Origin: Nocardia flavorosea
GTDB lineage: Bacteria > Actinomycetota > Actinomycetes > Mycobacteriales > Mycobacteriaceae
Direction of reading: 5' to 3'
DNA: 64,000 nt
Assembly (NCBI RefSeq): GCF_015477805.1
Contig: NZ_JADLQL010000003.1
Span: 372,001 to 436,000, forward strand
A program made the position numbers and the translations under genes. The number at the start of each line of letters is the position of its first letter. Positions within the stretch are counted from its first letter, which is position 1. A model generated the notes under the pieces. The model was given only the letters and a program-made list of their open reading frames with translations, did not search any database and had not been told where the DNA came from. Of this stretch, positions 32,362-41,544 are shown one piece after another.

Positions 32362-34074
32362 TCACCTGCGGGCCGGTGCCATCGCTATGGCCCAGAAATC
32401 CGCGTACCGGCCACCCCGGCGCAGCAGTTCGTCATGGCTGCCCTCCTCGACGATGCGGCCGCGATCGAGGAACACGACGCGGTCCGCGCGCTGCACTGTA
32501 TGCAACCGATGCGCGACCACAACCACGGTCCGGCCCGCCGTGAGTCGTTCGATGCCCGCGTGGACCGCGGCCTCGTTCACCGGATCCAACGCCGAACTCA
32601 CCTCGTCGAGCAGCACGATCGGCGCGTCCTCGAGCAGCGCCCGGGCGATCGAAACCCGCTGGCGTTCACCGCCGGACAACAGGGCGCCGCCCTCGCCTAC
32701 GTTCGTGTTCCAGCCGCCGGGGAGCCGGTCGATCACCTCGTCGAGCCGGGCCGCGGCCGCCGCCGCCCGGACCTGTGCGTCCGTGGCATCCGGTCGGCCG
32801 AGCCGGACATTGTCCGCGATCGTGCCGTCGAAGAGGTACACATGCTGGAACACGATGGAAATCTGCGACATCAGATACTCGGTATCGATCGCGCGGATAT
32901 CCACGCCGCCCATCCGTACCGTCCCTGCGTCCACGTCATAGAACCGTGCGATCAATTGCAGCAGGGTGCTCTTGCCCGCACCGGAGGGACCGACGACCGC
33001 GAGCCGCTGTCCCTGTGGCACCGACAGTGAGAGGTCGTCGACTACCTGGCGATCGTCATGGGCGAAGGACACCGATTCGAATACGAGATCGTGGCGCACC
33101 GGCCGGACCGGGGCGGCCGGCTCCGGCAGCGGTGGCGTGCGCAGCAGCGCGTCGAGCCGGGTCAGCTCGGCCCGTGCTGCCCGCAACTGGCCGCCGAGTT
33201 CGGCGAGAGACAGCAGTGGTTCGGCGCATCGCGCCGCCAGTATCAGCACCGCGAGCAGTTCCGCCGCGCCGATATCGCCGCCCAGCGCGAGATACGCGCC
33301 CAGGGCAAGTAGTGCGGTGAAGGTTGTCTGCACGACGAGCGTCAGGCCCACCACCCCGGTCAGTGCGGACAGGGTACTGCGCCGGGCCGCGCGCTCCACC
33401 CCGTGTAATGCGTCGTCGAGTATCCGGAACCGTTCGGTGGTCCGGCCCCCGGCCCGCAGCACGGGCTGCGCCTGGAGATATTCGACGACGCGCCCGGCGG
33501 CTTCCTGATCGCGGGCGTGCCGTTCGGCATCACCGGCGGCCATGGCCCGGCCGGACCGGATCTGGACCAGTACCACGACCGGCACGGCGGCCAGTGCGGC
33601 CAGGCCCAGGCGCCAGTCGAAGACGAGCATGACACCGACGATCGTCAGCGGTGTGACGGCGGCCGAGGTGAGCGGGGCGAGCTGATGGGCGATCACGCTC
33701 ATCGCCTGCAGCACCCCACGGCCGGCCAATACCGAGACCTCGCCGATCCGGTCGGCGGTGTACCAGCCGATGGGCAACCGGGCGAGCTGGTCACCGAGCC
33801 GGTGGTACACGCCGCGTAACAGCGTGGTTCCGGCACGGAAACCGGACAGATCGCTGACATAGCGCAGCAGCGCGTACGCCGCGACGGCCACCGCGAAGCC
33901 GATCAGCGGCGTTCGCGCGGCGGCGGGCTCGTCGCCGAACACCGTGCGCAATACCGGAACCAGCAGCGCGTAGGACAGTCCTTCCGCGATTGCGGTGATC
34001 GTCATCAGGGCAATGGTGCGGCGCACCGGCCGGGCGTAGGAATGCCCCAGCACCCGTAACAGTATGCGGATCAT
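32362..34074 (-). CDS. ABC transporter, membrane plus ATPase half (IrtB/YbtQ-like)
   Basis: Encodes 570 aa. Six membrane helices are followed by an NBD with Walker A GPSGAGKST, signature LSGGERQ, Walker B IVLLDEVSSALDPVNE and H-loop VVAHRL. The ALDPVNE run after Walker B is common in the siderophore-linked group of exporter-fold ABC proteins (IrtAB, YbtPQ), some of which import. It starts 27 bases after the stop of a similar half-transporter gene, so the two likely form a heterodimer. Substrate and direction are not proven; no siderophore synthesis gene is in the window. Confidence 0.85.
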   Translation of the reverse strand: MIRILLRVLGHSYARPVRRTIALMTITAIAEGLSYALLVPVLRTVFGDEPAAARTPLIGFAVAVAAYALLRYVSDLSGFRAGTTLLRGVYHRLGDQLARLPIGWYTADRIGEVSVLAGRGVLQAMSVIAHQLAPLTSAAVTPLTIVGVMLVFDWRLGLAALAAVPVVVLVQIRSGRAMAAGDAERHARDQEAAGRVVEYLQAQPVLRAGGRTTERFRILDDALHGVERAARRSTLSALTGVVGLTLVVQTTFTALLALGAYLALGGDIGAAELLAVLILAARCAEPLLSLAELGGQLRAARAELTRLDALLRTPPLPEPAAPVRPVRHDLVFESVSFAHDDRQVVDDLSLSVPQGQRLAVVGPSGAGKSTLLQLIARFYDVDAGTVRMGGVDIRAIDTEYLMSQISIVFQHVYLFDGTIADNVRLGRPDATDAQVRAAAAAARLDEVIDRLPGGWNTNVGEGGALLSGGERQRVSIARALLEDAPIVLLDEVSSALDPVNEAAVHAGIERLTAGRTVVVVAHRLHTVQRADRVVFLDRGRIVEEGSHDELLRRGGRYADFWAIAMAPARR

Positions 34075-34101
34075 CTGATTTCGTGGCGCGGAACCCGCCC
34101 C

Positions 34102-35961
34102 TCAGGGCCGGGCGGGACGCTTCGAGCCCCAGCTCGCCGCTACCGCGCCGTCCTCCTCTCGAATGTCTGCCTCCGGTGGTGTGCCGCTGCCCGGGCGGGT
34201 CCGCCAGAAATCGGCGAACTCGCCGCCCGCGGCCAGCAGTTCGATGGGCGAGCCATGCGCCGCGACCCGTCCGTCGCGCAGCAGCACCACAGCGTCGGCG
34301 TCGGCGACCGTCTCCCAGCGGTGGGCGATAACGAGGGTTGTCCGGTCACCGCCGGTGGCGGCCAGCGCCGTGCGGACGGCCTGTTCGGTCTGCGGATCGG
34401 CGAAGGAACTCGCCTCGTCGAGAACGAGCACCGGGGTATCGGCCAGCAGCGCGCGGGCGATCGATATCCGCTGTGCCTCACCACCGGACAATCCGGCGTC
34501 CACGCCGATCACCGAGTCGTAGCCGCGGGGCAGTTCCAGGATCCGGTCGTGGATTTGTGCCAGCCGGGCCGCCCGGACCACCGCGGCGCGGTCGGCATGA
34601 GGTACGGCCAGCGCGATATTCTCGGCGACCGAGGCGCGCAGCAGCCGCACATCCTGGAATACGAAGGACACCGTGCGGTAGAGGTCACGATCGGTGATCT
34701 CGCGCAGATCCACACCACCCATCCGGACCGATCCGGCGCTCGGGTCGAAGAACCGGGGCAGCAACTGCGCCACTGTGGATTTGCCGCTGCCGGACGGTCC
34801 CACGAGCGCGGTGACGGTGCCCGGTTCGAGGGTCAGATCGATACCGTGCAGTACCTCGTGGCCGGCGTCGTAACCGAATCGGACGGCCCGCAGCTCCACC
34901 CGGTGCCCCTGCGGTGCCACCGGGCGAGCCGGTTGCGGGAGCGCCGGTTCGGCGAGCACATCCCGGATACGGCCCACTGCGCGGCGTGCGGTCTGCATAT
35001 CGTCGAAACCGTGGCCCAGCGCTGCCACCGGTGCCGTCAACCCCAGCCCGAGCAGCAGGAACGGCAGCAGATCGGCGGTAGCCATACCGCCGTTCGCGAT
35101 CAGTGCCGTCCCACCGGTCAACACCACCAGCAATACGAACGGCGGCGATACCGCCACCTGCATCGCGGCGCCGAGCGGCGCGAGCCCGCGCACCATTCGC
35201 AGGAAGATATCGGCGAACTCGTCGGTGGCCGTGCGGAAACGGTGATGCGCGCGCCCGGATTCGCCGAAAGCCTTCACGACAGCGATGCCCTGCACGAACT
35301 CCACCACCGAATCCGCGATCCGGCCCATCGCCGCATCGAATGCGCGCTGTTCGCGCAGCCGGGCCGGGGTCATCATGAGCGGTACCGAGAGCAGCGCGAG
35401 CGCCACCGGGATCAAGGTGATCAGAGTGAGCCGCCAGTCGACGGTGAACAGGTAGATCAGCGATACCAGCGGCACCACGAACGCCGATACGAGTTCGCCC
35501 GGGGTATGCGCGATGAACGGGTGTACGGCGCTCACATCCTCGCCGACCACTTTGGCCAGCTCACCGGTTCGGCGGCGGGAGAACCAGCCGAGCGGCACCC
35601 GGCCCAGCCGTTCGGCGAGCAGGCGGCGCAACGCCAGTTGCACCCGGGTATCGACCAGATGCCCGATCCCCGTCGATGCGCCGGTGAACAGCAGTTGCGC
35701 GAAAAGACCCAGTGCACCCGCGAGCACCACGAACCGAATATGACTCGCGTCGAGCGGGCCGGGCGACAACAGCGCCCGCCCCAGTTCGACGACCGCCAGC
35801 AGCGGTGCGAGACCCGCCACTGCGCCGACGATCTGCAGCACGACCACCGCAGCGAAACTCCACCGGTGCGCGCGCAGAACACCGCCGACACCGTTCAGGG
35901 TCGCCCTATCCACAGCGGGCACGGACCGCGGTGCTCGCTCGTCGATTTCCGTGGTGGTCAT
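34102..35961 (-). CDS. ABC transporter, membrane plus ATPase half (IrtA/YbtP-like)
   Basis: Encodes 619 aa. A six-helix domain precedes an NBD with Walker A GPSGSGKST, signature LSGGEAQ, Walker B VLVLDEASSFADPQTE and H-loop VIAHRW. ATG 35961 (MTTTEIDERAP) overlaps the esterase stop as ATGA; the longer frame to 36993 is a shadow of the esterase. It pairs with the following half-transporter. Coupling to an esterase fits a scheme in which a transported ester, for example a siderophore or lipid, is hydrolysed, but this is an inference. Confidence 0.87.
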   Translation of the reverse strand: MTTTEIDERAPRSVPAVDRATLNGVGGVLRAHRWSFAAVVVLQIVGAVAGLAPLLAVVELGRALLSPGPLDASHIRFVVLAGALGLFAQLLFTGASTGIGHLVDTRVQLALRRLLAERLGRVPLGWFSRRRTGELAKVVGEDVSAVHPFIAHTPGELVSAFVVPLVSLIYLFTVDWRLTLITLIPVALALLSVPLMMTPARLREQRAFDAAMGRIADSVVEFVQGIAVVKAFGESGRAHHRFRTATDEFADIFLRMVRGLAPLGAAMQVAVSPPFVLLVVLTGGTALIANGGMATADLLPFLLLGLGLTAPVAALGHGFDDMQTARRAVGRIRDVLAEPALPQPARPVAPQGHRVELRAVRFGYDAGHEVLHGIDLTLEPGTVTALVGPSGSGKSTVAQLLPRFFDPSAGSVRMGGVDLREITDRDLYRTVSFVFQDVRLLRASVAENIALAVPHADRAAVVRAARLAQIHDRILELPRGYDSVIGVDAGLSGGEAQRISIARALLADTPVLVLDEASSFADPQTEQAVRTALAATGGDRTTLVIAHRWETVADADAVVLLRDGRVAAHGSPIELLAAGGEFADFWRTRPGSGTPPEADIREEDGAVAASWGSKRPARP

Positions 35962-36968
35962 CTCCGTACCTGCTTGTCCCGCGCGGTCGCGGGCTGCCCT
36001 CCGCCGGCCGGGTCGTTCAACCGGCGGCGGAGGTGATCGAGTATTTCGGCGCGCGCCGGCCGGGCGGCCGGAACAGCACCCGGCATGCTCAGAAAGGCAT
36101 GCGTCGCTGCGGCATACCGGGACAATGTCACCTCCACCCCGGCGCAGCGCAGGCGTTCGGCGTAGGCCGCGGACTGATCCTCGAGCGGGTCCAGACCCGC
36201 GGAGACGATGTGCGCCGCCGCCACTCCTTTCAACTCCTCGCTGTACATCGGTGAAATCATGCGGCGATCGAAGGATTCGGGCACCGCCAGCCGTGGGACC
36301 GCGCGGCATTCGGCCGGGGATGCGGTGGGACTGTTCGCGTTCTCGGTGAACGAGGGATACTCGAATGCGCGATCGGTCCAATCGAGCTGCGGGTTGATCA
36401 GGATTTGGGCTCGCAGCGCCGGGCCTGTTCCGGCGGCCCGGATCGCGGTGAGAGCCGCGAGCGTGGCCCCGGCACTGGAACCGAGCAGGGCGACCCGGTC
36501 CGGGTCCGCCCCCCAGCGGCCGGCCAGCCTGGCCAGCTGCGGGACGGCGTCGTAGGCGTCCTGTACCGGCGCGGGCACCGGATGCTCGGGCGCCAGCCGG
36601 TAGTCGAGCGAGATCACCACGGCCGGACAGCGGGCGGCCAGATGGGCGAGCAGCCAATCGTCCTGATCCGGGAAACCGCCGATGAGACCGCCACCGTGGA
36701 AGGCGACAACAAGCGGTAGCGGGTCGCTGTCCCGTTCGGGGCGGTACACCCGGACGTTCAGCCGCCGCCCGGGGAGATCGAGTGTGTCGCCGATGATCCG
36801 GGCCGCGCGATCGGGCCGGCCAGTAACCGGCCGCAGCAGCACCGAACCGCGTAAGCGGTTCTGCGCGGCGCGGAATTCGATGAACTGCTCCGGGGTGACC
36901 GAATCCCAGTCCGGTGCAGGCCGCAGCCTGGCCAGGATACGCATTCGCAGCGGAACTCTGCCTCGCAT
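35958..36968 (-). CDS. Alpha/beta hydrolase (HSL-family esterase)
   Basis: Encodes 336 aa. The oxyanion motif FHGGGLIGG, a nucleophile elbow GSSAGA and a C-terminal ATHAFL with the catalytic His are visible; DYRLAPEHP is the usual HSL segment. The elbow has Ser in place of the common Asp before the nucleophile. ATG 36968 has GAAAGG seven bases upstream; open frame further upstream belongs to the decayed serine hydrolase region. It is translationally coupled to two ABC half-transporters. Confidence 0.88.
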   Translation of the reverse strand: MRGRVPLRMRILARLRPAPDWDSVTPEQFIEFRAAQNRLRGSVLLRPVTGRPDRAARIIGDTLDLPGRRLNVRVYRPERDSDPLPLVVAFHGGGLIGGFPDQDDWLLAHLAARCPAVVISLDYRLAPEHPVPAPVQDAYDAVPQLARLAGRWGADPDRVALLGSSAGATLAALTAIRAAGTGPALRAQILINPQLDWTDRAFEYPSFTENANSPTASPAECRAVPRLAVPESFDRRMISPMYSEELKGVAAAHIVSAGLDPLEDQSAAYAERLRCAGVEVTLSRYAAATHAFLSMPGAVPAARPARAEILDHLRRRLNDPAGGGQPATARDKQVRR

Positions 36969-37059
36969 GGTTATGCCTTTCGTACCGGTCCACGGCCGGT
37001 CCCCGAGGGGCCGCGCGCGGATTACTTCGATGGTCGTGCCGGGTGGGTGGGTTGCGGCT

Positions 37060-37542
37060 TCAGGCTCCGCACGCCGCTTGCCGGCGCAGGGCCTCCAGCG
37101 CCGCATCGATCGGGTGAGGTTGCGCAATTCCGGCGGTGTCGAGGGGCGCCAGGTGGGGCAGGTAGTCGCCGATCGGCGCGTCGAGCCGGATCCGGCCTTG
37201 CTCGGCTTGCTGCACAACGGCCGCGGCGGTGAAGGTTTTGGTGATGCTGCCGATTCGCTGCCGCATCTCCGGGCGCACAGGGCTGCCGGAGGCGAGGTCG
37301 GCGACCCCGGCGGCACCGCGCCACAGTTGAGCGCCCCAGCGTACTTCGGCGTGAATGCCCGGTATCCCGGCCCGCTGCACGGAGTCCAGGGCGGACTGCA
37401 GTGCCGCCGGTTGGATTCGGGCGGCCTTCAGCGGGCCGGTCCCCGGCGCCGGCGTCCGGCCGGCTTCGGGGGATATCCGGTCGGCGGCAGCGGTTTCGCG
37501 GGGCGGGGGTGCGGAAGTCACGGCGTCGGCATCGGTGCTCAT
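37060..37542 (-). pseudogene. Internally deleted serine hydrolase (class C beta-lactamase family)
   Basis: The frame encodes 160 aa against 350-400 aa for the family. After a Pro/Ala-rich leader it has LQSALDSVQRAGIPGIHAEV, WRGAAGVADLASG and RIGSITKTFTAAAVVQQAEQG (in parts), with the SxxK pair in SITK. It then reaches LDAPIGDYLPHL, where homologs continue with the second catalytic motif. Instead it jumps to IDAALEALRRQAACGA and stops, which looks like the family's C-terminal end (ALxxAxCG). The middle two hundred residues with the YxN and HxG motifs are missing, so it cannot be an active enzyme. A short intact protein is less likely. Confidence 0.7.
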
Positions 37543-37716
37543 ACCGTCGATATTCGCGCCCGGGGGGCCGACGGCGCGTCCGGCGATTATCGGCGACGAC
37601 TACGTGAATTCGGGCAACGCAACAATATTCGGCTACGTCCGCTGTCGTACCCCGCTGCGATCGCCGGTGTATCGCAACCGCGGCCGAAACCGGACAGGAT
37701 CGCTTGTTCCAGGCGG

Positions 37717-38394
37717 TTATGCAGTGCTGTCACACAACCCGGTCTGGTACGCGATCACCACCAGCTGTGCACGGTCGCGGGCACCCAGTTTCACCATGGC
37801 ACGGCTGACATGGGTACGGGCGGTGGCGGGGCTCAGGAACAGGGCGGCGCCGATCTCGTCGTTGCTCATACCCTGCCCCACCAGCGCGAGCACTTCGCGC
37901 TCCCGGTCGGTGAGCACACTCAGCCGGTCCTCCGCGGATCGCGCGGCTCGGCGCCGGGCGGTGAACTGGCCGATGAGCCGGCGGGTGATCCGCGGCGCGA
38001 GCAGGGCGTCACCGGCGGCGACGACGCGGATGGCGTGCAGGAGTTCGGCGGGGCCCGCATCCTTGAGCAGGAACCCGCTGGCACCGGCCTGGAGTGCCTC
38101 GAAGACGTTGTCGTCGGTGTCGTAGGTGGTGAGGATCAGAACGCGGACCTGCTCCAGTCCCGCGGTTTCGGCAATCCGGCCGGTCGCGCGGATCCCGTCC
38201 AGCGCCGGCATCCGGATATCCATGAGCACGACATCGGGCCGGGTGCTGCGGGCCAGTTCGACGGCTTCCGCGCCATCGGTGGCTTCCCCGACCACCGTGA
38301 TGTCATCCTCCAGGTCCAGCAGCACCTTGAAACCCGAACGGACCAGCCGTTCGTCGTCGGCGAGCAAGACCTTGATCGGCGGTGTGCTGTTCAC
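37717..38394 (-). CDS. NarL/FixJ-type response regulator
   Basis: Encodes 225 aa. The receiver domain has the acidic pocket ADDE near residue 12, phospho-acceptor Asp in VVLMDIRMPALDG, and the conserved Lys in FLLKDAGP. A LuxR-type HTH follows: LTDREREVLALVGQGMSNDEIGAALFLSPATARTHVSRAM, read in parts as LTDREREVLALVGQGMSNDE and SPATARTHVSRAM. GTG 38394 overlaps the kinase stop (GTGA). It is the partner of the upstream kinase; target genes are unknown. Confidence 0.93.
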   Translation of the reverse strand: MNSTPPIKVLLADDERLVRSGFKVLLDLEDDITVVGEATDGAEAVELARSTRPDVVLMDIRMPALDGIRATGRIAETAGLEQVRVLILTTYDTDDNVFEALQAGASGFLLKDAGPAELLHAIRVVAAGDALLAPRITRRLIGQFTARRRAARSAEDRLSVLTDREREVLALVGQGMSNDEIGAALFLSPATARTHVSRAMVKLGARDRAQLVVIAYQTGLCDSTA

Positions 38395-39599
38395 CGGTCC
38401 GACCCCACCGGAACCAGCGGAAGGGTGGCAATGACCTCGAATCCGCCGCCGGGGCGCGGTTTCGCATCGAGTTCGCCGCCGAGCAGCCGGCAGCGTTCGC
38501 GCATACCGGCGATTCCACGACCCGACGTGGGGTGCGGGTGCCGCGGCTCGGGTGTGCGGCGTCCCTCGTCGGTCACTCGGATGTACAGGGCATCGATCAC
38601 GGGTTCCAGTGTCACAGTGACCCGGGTCGGCCCGGCATGGCGGATCACGTTGGTGATGGATTCCTGCACGATGCGGTAGGCCGCGCTGCCCACCGCACTC
38701 GGCAGCGCCGGCAGTGGTTCGGGCTGCGCGAGGTCGATATCGAGTCCGGCCTCGCGGGCTTTACCGGCGAGTTCGCGGACCTGGCCCAGCCCGGGAAACG
38801 GTTCGCGTGCGTCGCCGTTGCGGAGCACACCGAGAATGGCCCGCATCTCCTGCAGCGCCCTGGAACTGGTCTGCTCGATGGTGTACAGCGCCTCCCGGGC
38901 CTGTTCCGGCCGCCTGTCGAGCACATGCGCGGTGACCCCGGCCTGCACGTTGATGATGGCAATGGCGTGGGCGACGGTATCGTGCACCTCGCGGGCGATC
39001 CGCAGCCGTTCGGCGTCGACCCGCGCGCGGGCCTCCTCGTCCCGCGAGCGTTCCGCCAGTTCCGCGCGTTGCTGCGCGGCGGCGGCCATGACCTGGCGCG
39101 AACGCGCGGATTCGCCCAGCATGGTGGCGATCACCGCGCCACCGATCCGGAAGAACACCCAGCCGATGGCGGATACGGGTTCCACATCGGCGCCGGCGAT
39201 CAGCCAGCCGGCCGACAGCACCGCGATCCCGGTGCCCGCTATCCGCAATGACCGGTGCCCGTCGCCGTATGCGGCAACCGTATACAGCGCGATGAAAAGC
39301 CCGAGGTAGGAGGCGCGGTCGGGAAAGTCGAAGGCGAAATAGATCAGGCTGGCCACACCGGTGATCGCGAAAACCGCGACCGGCCGTTTCCGGCGCGCGA
39401 TCACGGACACGCCACTGACGATCAGCAACAGGTAACCGATACCCGATACCGGGGTCGACACCGGCTCGACCGGCACCGGGACCATCGCGCCGAGCACCTG
39501 GATCACCGTGACGAACAGTCCCAGGGCGAGGTCCGGGAACCACGCGGGCCGCCGCGCGAACCGGGCAGACAGCTCTCCTGGCACCGCCCGCAGATCCAT
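38391..39599 (-). CDS. Sensor histidine kinase (HisKA_3 family)
   Basis: Encodes 402 aa. An N-terminal region with about five membrane helices (residues 20-165) replaces an extracellular sensor, then a coiled linker leads to the phospho-acceptor REVHDTVAHAI and the dimerisation helix. The ATPase region is YRIVQESITNVIRHA, VTDEGR and GRGIAGMRERCRLLGG. It phosphorylates the coupled NarL-type regulator. The signal is probably sensed in the membrane. ATG 39599 has TCTGCGGG-type weak ribosome binding sequence only. Confidence 0.92.
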   Translation of the reverse strand: MDLRAVPGELSARFARRPAWFPDLALGLFVTVIQVLGAMVPVPVEPVSTPVSGIGYLLLIVSGVSVIARRKRPVAVFAITGVASLIYFAFDFPDRASYLGLFIALYTVAAYGDGHRSLRIAGTGIAVLSAGWLIAGADVEPVSAIGWVFFRIGGAVIATMLGESARSRQVMAAAAQQRAELAERSRDEEARARVDAERLRIAREVHDTVAHAIAIINVQAGVTAHVLDRRPEQAREALYTIEQTSSRALQEMRAILGVLRNGDAREPFPGLGQVRELAGKAREAGLDIDLAQPEPLPALPSAVGSAAYRIVQESITNVIRHAGPTRVTVTLEPVIDALYIRVTDEGRRTPEPRHPHPTSGRGIAGMRERCRLLGGELDAKPRPGGGFEVIATLPLVPVGSDR

Positions 39600-39808
39600 A
39601 CCGTGACAGTACGTGACCCTGGGCGGTTCGTGCTCCCGCCGAAGGCGTCATCGGTTACGGCCGGAGACGTATCCGATCGTCCCCCGCCTACGCGCACCGG
39701 CGTAGGCGGCGTCCGGTTCCCACCGGGCTCCGAGTCCTCGACAGGCAGGAGAAGCGCCTGCCTCGGCCCAGGCGCATCCCGGGCCGCCGTACGCATGAAT
39801 CGGCCGAG

Positions 39809-39833
39809 GGTTGACCTTGACGCCGGGTCAACC
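39809..39833. promoter_or_regulatory. MerR-type operator upstream of the hydrolase-MerR operon
   Basis: GGTTGACC (39809-39816) and GGTCAACC (39826-39833) are perfect inverted arms with nine bases between. TTGACC inside the first arm can act as a -35 box, the classic MerR layout. It ends seven bases before the hydrolase ATG, and the operon's second gene encodes a MerR protein, so autoregulation is likely. Confidence 0.65.
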
Positions 39834-39840
39834 TCGCACC

Positions 39841-40701
39841 ATGGACGTCATGATCACCAGGATCGACGATATCCGGGCAAGCGGCGGGCGAAAGCCGGAC
39901 CCGCAACACTCCTCGATCGACCACGACGGTGTCACCGTTGCGGTGTCCCGCGGCGGCGGTGGGCGACCCGTCGTTGTGTGCCCCGGTCTGTATTCCACCC
40001 AGGCCGGGCTGGCCGGTTTGCTGGAACTGCTGCGGCGCGACCACGAGGTGGTGGCGTTCGACCTCCGCGGCCACGGTCTCAGCTCACCCGGTCCGCAGTA
40101 TTCGTTCGCCGGGTTCCTCGGGGATCTGAACGCGGTCATGCAAACCGTGCGGATTTCGGATCCGGCGCCGGTGCTCGTGGGGTACTCACTGGGTGCGGAC
40201 CTGGCCGTGCACTATGCCGCCGAGCACCCCGGCGCCGTGGCCGGACTCGTGCTCGTCGACGGAGCGAACCCGATACCCGAACCGTTCCTCTCCGCGGCCG
40301 ATACGGCCGAGTTCCGGGCAATGTGGGAAGACTCCGCGACACCGGCCGCGGACCAGGCACCCCACGGTGCCGACCGGGCGACGCTCACCGCACAGCAGGT
40401 CCTCGATCTGAATCTGGAACTCGATGTGATCCGCACCGGGCCCCTGCTCGGCCGGTACCGCCGGATCGCTGCGCCGATCAGCATGATCATGTCGACCTCG
40501 ATGGCCGGTGCCGGCGCCGACGAGCGGACCCGGTGGCGTAACCGCAACTGGCGGGCCGGGATCGAACGGCTCGCCCGCGCGCGACCGGATATCACCACTA
40601 CCTGGCTGGACGCCGATCACCGGCTGGTGTTCACCCATGCGGCCGAAATCGCCCGGATCGTCGCGGACCGCGCCGGCCGGCGGCCGGACCGGGGAAACTG
40701 A
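39841..40701 (+). CDS. Alpha/beta hydrolase
   Basis: Encodes 286 aa. The fold markers are VVVCPGLYSTQAGL, FDLRGHGLSS, the nucleophile elbow GYSLGAD and a final DADHRLVFTHAAEI with the catalytic His. It has the layout of small-molecule hydrolases or haloperoxidase-like enzymes. ATG 39841 is immediately downstream of the MerR operator; ATG 39850 is an alternative. The MerR gene starts four bases after its stop, so they form an operon, in which MerR probably senses the hydrolase's substrate or product. Confidence 0.87.
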   Translation: MDVMITRIDDIRASGGRKPDPQHSSIDHDGVTVAVSRGGGGRPVVVCPGLYSTQAGLAGLLELLRRDHEVVAFDLRGHGLSSPGPQYSFAGFLGDLNAVMQTVRISDPAPVLVGYSLGADLAVHYAAEHPGAVAGLVLVDGANPIPEPFLSAADTAEFRAMWEDSATPAADQAPHGADRATLTAQQVLDLNLELDVIRTGPLLGRYRRIAAPISMIMSTSMAGAGADERTRWRNRNWRAGIERLARARPDITTTWLDADHRLVFTHAAEIARIVADRAGRRPDRGN

Positions 40702-40705
40702 ACCG

Positions 40706-41509
40706 ATGCTGACCATCGGCGAACTCGCGTCGTATGCCGGGGTGACGGTGCGGGCGGTGCGGCACTACCACGCCAAAGGACTGCTGCCGGAACCGGAACG
40801 CGACCATTCCGGCTACCGGCGATACGACGCCGGCGCGGTGATCGAGTTGATCAAGATACGGACGCTCACCGAGGCCGGAGTACCGTTGGCGCGGGTACAA
40901 GAACTCCTGCGTGCCGGTGAAGCGGAGTTCGCGGCGGCGGTATCCGAGATCGACCGGCGATTGCGCGCGGAGATCCGGGAACGGCAGCGGCGCCGGGAGC
41001 AGATCGCCCGACTGACCGCCGGCGACGGGCTGGTGTTGCCGCCGGAGGTGGTCGGATTCCTCGATCGGCTCCGGACACTCGGGGTCGACGAACGGATCGT
41101 ACGCTTCGAACGCGACGGCTGGATCCCGTTGACCGCGCATTCACCCGAGCGGATCCCGGAATGGATCGCCCGTAAACACCAGCAGCTCGACGATCCGCGA
41201 CTCGTCGATTTCTACCGCACCCTGAGCAGCGCCCTGGACCTGCCCGGCGACGATCCCGCCCTCACCGGGCTCGCCGACTCCATGGCCGCCTACATCAGCG
41301 AGCTGGCCGACGAGCTCGGAGAGGACCACCTCGACGACACCGATATCGAACCGCCGTTCGCGGAACTGCTCGACACCCTTGCTTTCGATACCGTGCCTGC
41401 CGCGCGCCGGCTTATCGAACTGCTCCGTACCCGCGGCTGGACCGGGTGGACCAAACTCGGTCGCGTGGACACCGCAGACCGGGCGCCGGGGAATCGCCGT
41501 CGGTCATAG
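40706..41509 (+). CDS. MerR-family transcriptional regulator
   Basis: Encodes 267 aa. The winged helix begins at once: MLTIGELASYAGVTVRAVRHYHAKGLLPEP, read as MLTIGELASYAGVTVRAVRH followed by YHAKGLLPEP. SGYRRYDAGAVIELIKI and the coiled dimer helix follow. The C-terminal half is a helical effector domain without the Cys motifs of metal sensors. It probably binds the inverted repeat at 39809-39833. The open frame upstream overlaps the hydrolase and is a shadow. Confidence 0.92.
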   Translation: MLTIGELASYAGVTVRAVRHYHAKGLLPEPERDHSGYRRYDAGAVIELIKIRTLTEAGVPLARVQELLRAGEAEFAAAVSEIDRRLRAEIRERQRRREQIARLTAGDGLVLPPEVVGFLDRLRTLGVDERIVRFERDGWIPLTAHSPERIPEWIARKHQQLDDPRLVDFYRTLSSALDLPGDDPALTGLADSMAAYISELADELGEDHLDDTDIEPPFAELLDTLAFDTVPAARRLIELLRTRGWTGWTKLGRVDTADRAPGNRRRS

Positions 41510-41544
41510 GGTCCGGCGGTGGTGCCGAGCACCGATCCGCCCGC

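Noticed and set aside
34102..36993. A 963-codon frame for the first ABC half-transporter
   Set aside because: The extra N-terminal part is a shadow of the esterase; ATG 35961 gives normal length and an ATGA overlap.
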